Assembly (NCBI GenBank): GCA_900199505.1
Contig: FZQV01000003.1
Coordinates: 79,610 to 143,609, forward strand
Source of the DNA: Ruaniaceae bacterium KH17
GTDB lineage: Bacteria > Actinomycetota > Actinomycetes > Actinomycetales > Actinomycetaceae
Length of the DNA stretch: 64,000 nt
Direction: 5' to 3'
The stretch's first letter is position 1. Every line of letters starts with the position of its first letter. The notes below the pieces were generated by a model. That model did no database searches, was not told the DNA's origin, and saw only the letters and a list, made by a program, of their open reading frames with translations. Shown piece after piece: positions 60,475-64,000 of the stretch. Position numbers and translations under genes: made by a program.

Positions 60475-61173
60475 CTAGTTGATAGGTTGCGCATATTCGT
60501 AGGTTGGCAGTTCGGCGATGGACTCGATCCGAATCTCGTGCGATTGGTCGAGTGTTGTCGATGGTCCCCGGCTACGAATCGATGCGAGGATGCCACCAGG
60601 CATCTCCAACGCGACCCGCATCATGTCTGCGTCGCCGATCGCCTGAATCCTGTAGGGAGCAGAGATTGGCTCGCCGCCCACGGTGATTCCGTCGCCATCC
60701 TGCACGATGGCGGTACGCGTGACCACCCGGACTCCGTTGATCTCGATGGCTTCTGATGCGGAGTTCCGCAGTTCTTGAACGACGGTCACAAGAGACTGTG
60801 CAGCCAACTTGTTTTCCATGTCGTAGATCACGAGGCTCACGCCGGGCCCCGTCACGGGCACCACTCCTGCGAGGATCTTCCGGGCCTGCTCTTGCTGTGC
60901 AGCGACTTCCGACGCGGCCGAGGCCGCATCCGCTCCAGTCTGTAGATCCGTCAGCTCCGTACGAAGCGTGTCTCGTTCCGTGGTGAGCTCTTCGATCCGG
61001 TTGTCGACGTCGTCCAGCAAGCGAACCAATTCGGCCTCCGAGAGGCCCTCAAGACTTGCGTGCCGATCTTCCCGCATCGTGGCAACGAGAACAAACGCGA
61101 CCACTGCCACAAGCAGGCCGATCAGGATGCTGGTGGCGCCAAATCTCAGTGGCGTCCGCGCGTGATCGGCCAT
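60475..61173 (-). CDS. DUF881 membrane protein (downstream copy)
   Basis: 232 residues. One N-terminal transmembrane helix (about 13-32), a coiled-coil segment (about 45-85), and a C-terminal DUF881 domain with VTGPGVSLVIYD and AIEINGVRVVTRT. It is one of two DUF881 proteins flanking a small basic protein, a set conserved in mycobacteria and corynebacteria. Function unknown; the architecture recalls cell-division or envelope scaffolds. Confidence 0.85.
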   Translation of the reverse strand: MADHARTPLRFGATSILIGLLVAVVAFVLVATMREDRHASLEGLSEAELVRLLDDVDNRIEELTTERDTLRTELTDLQTGADAASAASEVAAQQEQARKILAGVVPVTGPGVSLVIYDMENKLAAQSLVTVVQELRNSASEAIEINGVRVVTRTAIVQDGDGITVGGEPISAPYRIQAIGDADMMRVALEMPGGILASIRSRGPSTTLDQSHEIRIESIAELPTYEYAQPIN

Positions 61174-61174
61174 G

Positions 61175-61507
61175 TTAGGCCTTGAAGAGATGGCGCCGTA
61201 GTGCCGCCACGTTTGCGAAGATACGGATTCCGAGAACCACGACGACGGCCGTGGTCATCTGCGAACCCACGCCGAGTTGATCCCCGATGAACACGAGCAG
61301 GGCTGCGACGAGTACGTTGAAAATGAAGGACGTAATGAAGACGCGATCGGAGAACTGGCCGTCGAGGTAGGCTCGTAAGGCTCCCACCATCGCATCGAGG
61401 GCGGCCACGACGGCGATGGGGAGATAGGGCTGCAGGATCGGTGGAATGTCCGGCTGGGTCACGAGGCCCAGCACGACCCCCACGATCACACCGACGATGA
61501 CAATCAT
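61175..61507 (-). CDS. sbp: Small basic membrane protein (DUF1290, Sbp)
   Basis: 110 residues with three hydrophobic helices. The QPDIPPILQPYLPIAVVAALDAM segment and GALRAYLDGQFSDRVF are typical of the small basic protein next to ftsZ in Gram-positive bacteria. ATG 61507 has GAGGAGG upstream on this strand; the frame stays open for another 56 codons upstream, but those lie inside the other DUF881 gene. Confidence 0.88.
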   Translation of the reverse strand: MIVIVGVIVGVVLGLVTQPDIPPILQPYLPIAVVAALDAMVGALRAYLDGQFSDRVFITSFIFNVLVAALLVFIGDQLGVGSQMTTAVVVVLGIRIFANVAALRRHLFKA

Positions 61508-61529
61508 GCGCGTTGCCTCCTCTCCCCCA

Positions 61530-62327
61530 TCACGGTACCGGTTCGGCGAATCGAAGCGTTGCCTCACGCGCCGCTGTGAGACTGAGTTGGTCGTGGGTAT
61601 CGATCGACACACGCACGCCGAAGGTGTCCCGAAGCGTTGCGAGATGCGATGCGGCGCGAGAGCGCGCGAGTTCAACCTGCAACTGATGCGGATCCCCTAT
61701 CGCAGAGATCACATACGGCGGCACGAGTGGCGTGAGGTTCACGAGAATTGCCGAGCCCGCCGATCGTATTGCTGAGTTAGAGGAGAGTCGCTGGCCGTTG
61801 ATGTCGATCGCCTCGGCTCCCGATTCCCAGAGCGCATTTGTGATGACCTGGAGATCGAAATCGCGCAACCTTTCGTTGGCCGTCGTTGCATTTGAGTCAT
61901 CGAGGCTCACCGTGATGCCCGGTCCGCTCACGGGAATCGTCGAGCTTGCGAGTCGGAGTTGATTTGTCGCCGCGACTGCGTCCGGATCGACTGGTAACAC
62001 GCTCGCATGGACCACGTTGATTTGCTCCTGGAGGCGGTCAACCTCGGACTGTAGCAGGCCCTGGGTTTCGATTCGGCTCTCGACCTTAGCTTGGAGTTCT
62101 TGCGTGGGTGAACCGGCCGCGGTGCGTGCGTGACGAAGGGCGACTGCGGACCAAGTGGCGCCGGTAGTAAGCACGATCACTAGGACGAGCGCGAGTAGCC
62201 GCTTCCACCATTCGTTGTCGTGAACAGGCAGTCCCGGCCGGTACCCCTGGTCGATCGGGTTGTTGAAGAGATCGCGCAGAACGGAGTCGGAGACCGACTC
62301 CCGCGGTCCGTCAGTGCGTTCGGTCAT
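61530..62327 (-). CDS. DUF881 membrane protein (upstream copy)
   Basis: 265 residues. Cytosolic N-terminal tail of about 42 residues, one transmembrane helix (about 43-66), coiled coil (about 75-105) and DUF881 domain with VSGPGITVSLDD and AIDINGQRLSSNSAI. First gene of the leftward run to 57911. AAGGAGGAGG stands in front of its ATG. Divergent from the guanidine-riboswitch operon. Confidence 0.86.
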   Translation of the reverse strand: MTERTDGPRESVSDSVLRDLFNNPIDQGYRPGLPVHDNEWWKRLLALVLVIVLTTGATWSAVALRHARTAAGSPTQELQAKVESRIETQGLLQSEVDRLQEQINVVHASVLPVDPDAVAATNQLRLASSTIPVSGPGITVSLDDSNATTANERLRDFDLQVITNALWESGAEAIDINGQRLSSNSAIRSAGSAILVNLTPLVPPYVISAIGDPHQLQVELARSRAASHLATLRDTFGVRVSIDTHDQLSLTAAREATLRFAEPVP

Positions 62328-62338
62328 TGCCCTCCTCC

Positions 62339-62367
62339 TTAACCAATCATCGCATCTGTCGTAGACT
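62339..62367 (+). promoter_or_regulatory. Promoter of the guanidinium-exporter operon
   Basis: TTAACC at 62339-62344 and TAGACT at 62362-62367 have a 17-bp spacer, a good sigma-A-type promoter. Transcription would start near 62374, about 20 nt before the riboswitch. Confidence 0.6.
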
Positions 62368-62394
62368 CGCTGTCGGAACGTCCGCTGGGCGTTC

Positions 62395-62434
62395 GCGGAC
62401 GAGGGAGCTGTACCCGCATCACGACAAGACGGCC
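62395..62434 (+). promoter_or_regulatory. Guanidine-III riboswitch (ykkC-III)
   Basis: The sequence follows the ykkC-III consensus: CGGACGAGG at 62396-62404, GTACCCG at 62410-62416 and GACAAGACGG at 62423-62432. P1 pairs GCGG 62395-62398 with CCGC 62414-62417. The pseudoknot P2 pairs GCTGT 62407-62411 with ACGGC 62429-62433. The ribosome-binding site GGAAGG at 62437-62442 starts just 3 nt after P2, so ligand binding should control translation of the two SMR genes. Guanidine-III switches normally turn genes on. Confidence 0.9.
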
Positions 62435-62449
62435 ATGGAAGGAACGCTC

Positions 62450-62764
62450 ATGGCCTGGCTCGTGCTCATCTTTTCCGGAATGTGTGAGGCGGTGTGGGCT
62501 GCCGCCCTCAGTGCTTCGAAGGGTTTCAGGAAGCTCCGCCCGACGCTCCTCTTTGTGGGCGCACAGGTCATCTCCATGGCGGGACTCGCCTGGGCGATGA
62601 CCGAAATATCCACGGGAACTGCCTATGCGGTATGGGTGGGTATCGGTGCGACCCTCACTGTGCTGTGGGCCGCCTGGACCGGCATCGAGAAGCTCACCGC
62701 CGCGCGTACCGTGCTCCTCGTGTTGCTCGTAGCGTCCATCGTTGGCCTGAAGGTGGTGAGCTAG
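62450..62764 (+). CDS. SMR-family guanidinium exporter subunit 1 (Gdx/SugE type)
   Basis: 104 residues with four transmembrane helices. Central glutamate in MCEAVWAAAL and the Gdx-type GTAYAVWVGIGA in helix 3. Under a guanidine riboswitch, proton-coupled guanidinium export is the expected activity. ATG 62450 has GGAAGG 7 nt upstream. The second subunit starts right at the stop codon, so a heterodimer is likely. Confidence 0.92.
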   Translation: MAWLVLIFSGMCEAVWAAALSASKGFRKLRPTLLFVGAQVISMAGLAWAMTEISTGTAYAVWVGIGATLTVLWAAWTGIEKLTAARTVLLVLLVASIVGLKVVS

Positions 62765-63139
62765 ATGGCGTGGCTAGTCTTGCTCGTAAGTGCCGTGTGT
62801 GAGGCGATTTGGGCCACCGCGCTCGGCCTGTCCAACGGCTTCCAAGAACTTGTCCCGACGGCGGTCTTTCTCGTTGCACTCATTGCCTCCATGCTGGGTC
62901 TCGGCTGGGCGGCGAAGCACATTCCGATTGGTACTGCCTATGCGGTTTGGACGGGAACGGGCGCCGGGCTCACAGTGACATACGCGATGCTGACCGGTGC
63001 CGAATCGATCTCCGTGGGCAAGATCGTGTGCCTGGTGGGGATCATTGGCGCGGTCGTGGGCCTGAAGCTCCTTCCGGACGCAGACGAGGGCCCCGGCGTT
63101 CATCCCACCGGGGCCCTCGCGACGACGACTAAGACCTAG
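62765..63139 (+). CDS. SMR-family guanidinium exporter subunit 2
   Basis: 124 residues. Four helices with the glutamate in VCEAIWATAL and GTAYAVWTGTGAG. About 20 residues longer than its partner: the tail after LKLLPDADEG is coded by a GC-rich hairpin. Paired SMR proteins often form heterodimers with opposite topology. Its TAG stop overlaps the aquaporin stop on the other strand within a shared CTAG. Confidence 0.9.
   Translation: MAWLVLLVSAVCEAIWATALGLSNGFQELVPTAVFLVALIASMLGLGWAAKHIPIGTAYAVWTGTGAGLTVTYAMLTGAESISVGKIVCLVGIIGAVVGLKLLPDADEGPGVHPTGALATTTKT
63085..63119. terminator. Hairpin in the 3' end of the second SMR gene, possible bidirectional terminator
   Basis: CGAGGGCCCCGG 63085-63096 and CCGGGGCCCTCG 63108-63119 form a perfect 12-bp stem with an 11-nt loop, inside the coding tail of the second SMR gene. 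The convergent aquaporin gene ends 17 bp away. No T-run follows on either strand. Confidence 0.5.
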
Positions 63140-63864
63140 TCCTTGTCGATCACGGCCTTCGTGACCCATCCCGCGATGAGGCCACCGAGGATTGGGAACA
63201 CAATGAACACCCACAGCTGAATCAGTGGGGCGCTCCCTCCGAACACCGCGGCGGCGATCGAACGCGCCGGGTTCACAGAGGTGTTGGTGACCGGAATCGA
63301 GATCAGGTGAATCAGCGTTAACGTGAGGCCAATCGCGAGCCCGGCAAGTGCCGGGTTGCCGCGCTTCGGGTGGGTCACGCCAAGGATCACGAGCACGAAG
63401 AACGCCGTGAGGATGACCTCGACGAGGATTGCCGCGCCGATCCCGAAGCCGCCGGGCGAATGCTCACCGAATCCGTTCGACGCGAAGCCCCCATCGCGAG
63501 CAGCGGCAAGCCACCCATCAGGACCGAAGACGCCTATCAACGCCAACGAGGCCGTGGCGAACACGCCACCAATCACCTGAGCGATGACGTAGCCAGCAAC
63601 GTCCTTCCACGGGAACCGACCCGCCGCGGCCACGCCAAAGGTGACGGCCGGGTTGAAGTGGCCGCCCGAGATCGGACCAAAGGCGTAAGCGCCCACCACC
63701 ACGGTGAGACCAAACGCGAGTGCAACACCCGCGAAGCCCACACCGAGCGATGAGCCGTTCGAACCCGTACCGAAATCGGCCGCGAAGAGCGCCGTGCCGA
63801 CACCGCCGAAGACGAGCAGGAAAGTACCAAGCGCCTCAGCGAGCAGGCGAGAGCTGAGCTTCGT
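63136..63864 (-). CDS. aqpZ: Aquaporin Z-like channel, apparent ACG start
   Basis: About 242 residues with six membrane helices and the two NPA boxes in GHFNPAVTFG and SVNPARS. The N-terminal part reads KLSSRLLAEALGTFLLVFGG, a normal AqpZ beginning, which requires a start at about 63864. The codon there is ACG, 5 nt behind GGGAA; no ATG, GTG or TTG is in frame upstream until a stop at 63907-63909. The first ordinary start, GTG 63741, would cut off the first helix. So either ACG is used or the start codon has been mutated. Confidence 0.88.
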   Translation of the reverse strand, partial: TKLSSRLLAEALGTFLLVFGGVGTALFAADFGTGSNGSSLGVGFAGVALAFGLTVVVGAYAFGPISGGHFNPAVTFGVAAAGRFPWKDVAGYVIAQVIGGVFATASLALIGVFGPDGWLAAARDGGFASNGFGEHSPGGFGIGAAILVEVILTAFFVLVILGVTHPKRGNPALAGLAIGLTLTLIHLISIPVTNTSVNPARSIAAAVFGGSAPLIQLWVFIVFPILGGLIAGWVTKAVIDKD

Positions 63865-63869
63865 TTCCC

Positions 63870-64000
63870 TTACCGCTTGCCACCGCCAAGCAGTCCACCG
63901 AGCAAGTCACCGAGCCCGCCACCGGAGGACTGCTGCTGCGTTGCGCCGCCGCCGAGCACACTCCCCAGCAGGTCACCGAGGCCACCACCAGCGGATGCGC
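63870..64000 (-). CDS. DUF937-like glycine-rich protein, C-terminal part (5' end outside window)
   Basis: The last 43 residues are visible, with two copies of a GGGLGDLLG unit: GGGLGDLLGSVLGGG and GGGLGDLLGGLLGGGKR, joined by ATQQQSS. Repeats of this kind end DUF937 proteins. The TAA stop at 63870-63872 is 5 nt before the aquaporin ACG codon, so the two genes are probably co-transcribed. Confidence 0.65.
   Translation of the reverse strand, partial: ASAGGGLGDLLGSVLGGGATQQQSSGGGLGDLLGGLLGGGKR

Noticed and set aside
63741..63741. GTG as the aquaporin start
   Set aside because: It would remove the first membrane helix, which is well conserved in the in-frame sequence upstream.

Overview
The window is a stretch of high-GC actinobacterial chromosome. 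The signs are the block rapZ-yvcK-whiA-gap-pgk-tpi-secG, OpcA beside G6P dehydrogenase, two RbpA-type RNA polymerase-binding proteins, PafB/PafC, a GarA-FtsR-DUF881 block, and many GTG starts with 4-bp ATGA/GTGA overlaps. The layout and the reduced versions of several conserved blocks suggest a small-genome member of the Actinomycetales (Actinomycetaceae-like, for example the Trueperella/Arcanobacterium group). That placement is an inference. There are no tRNA or rRNA genes, transposons, prophage genes or CRISPR arrays that I can recognise. Coding density is very high.

Layout. 1-6220 (+): end of rapZ, yvcK, whiA, lower glycolysis (gap, pgk, tpiA), secG and a divergent RbpA paralogue. 6191-10669 (-): tkt-zwf-opcA, the pentose phosphate operon. 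10756-14632 (+): heme o synthase, xerD, rarA, rpsD. 14633-20475 (+): alaS-ruvX-mltG-aroC and a degenerate shikimate kinase. 20530-31637 (+): efp-nusB, then a pyrimidine operon (pyrR-pyrB-pyrC-carA-carB-pyrF) led by a PyrR-binding loop and running into gmk, rpoZ and coaBC. 31634-39286 (+): metK, priA, a type-B carboxylesterase, fmt, rsmB, rpe. 39300-41162 (+): an FMN riboswitch controlling an ABC permease and a substrate-binding lipoprotein, probably a flavin importer. 41159-50185 (+): hisE-hisG, a PH-domain protein, pafB-pafC, tatA-tatC, a Ski2-like helicase, lnt and polyprenol-phosphate mannosyltransferase. 50186-50539 (-): canonical rbpA. 57911-62327 (-): DUF881-sbp-DUF881-garA-ftsR-merR and an unknown gene. 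62395-63139 (+): a guanidine-III riboswitch and two SMR-family guanidinium exporters. 63136-64000 (-): an aquaporin and the end of a DUF937-like gene.

The most interesting part is 50818-57908. Two operons diverge from a 45-bp gap. Leftward run an SDR reductase, a PlsC-type acyltransferase and an alkyl-DHAP synthase. Rightward run a ferritin-like protein, a fatty acyl-CoA reductase fused to a HAD domain, and a second ferritin-like protein. Together these supply every step expected for ether-lipid synthesis: fatty alcohol, acyl-DHAP, alkyl-DHAP and its reduction. They also add a pair of ferritin-like proteins, one with all six di-iron ligands and one that has lost several. That pair has no role in known ether-lipid pathways and could be an undescribed oxygen-dependent tailoring step, such as vinyl-ether or other desaturation.

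Regulation is unusually legible. There are two riboswitches, a PyrR loop, several intrinsic terminators, and a recurring TANNNT box 6-8 nt before the start codon that predicts leaderless mRNAs for at least eight genes. Two genes (ctaB and the aquaporin) have no ordinary start codon where the ribosome-binding site points.
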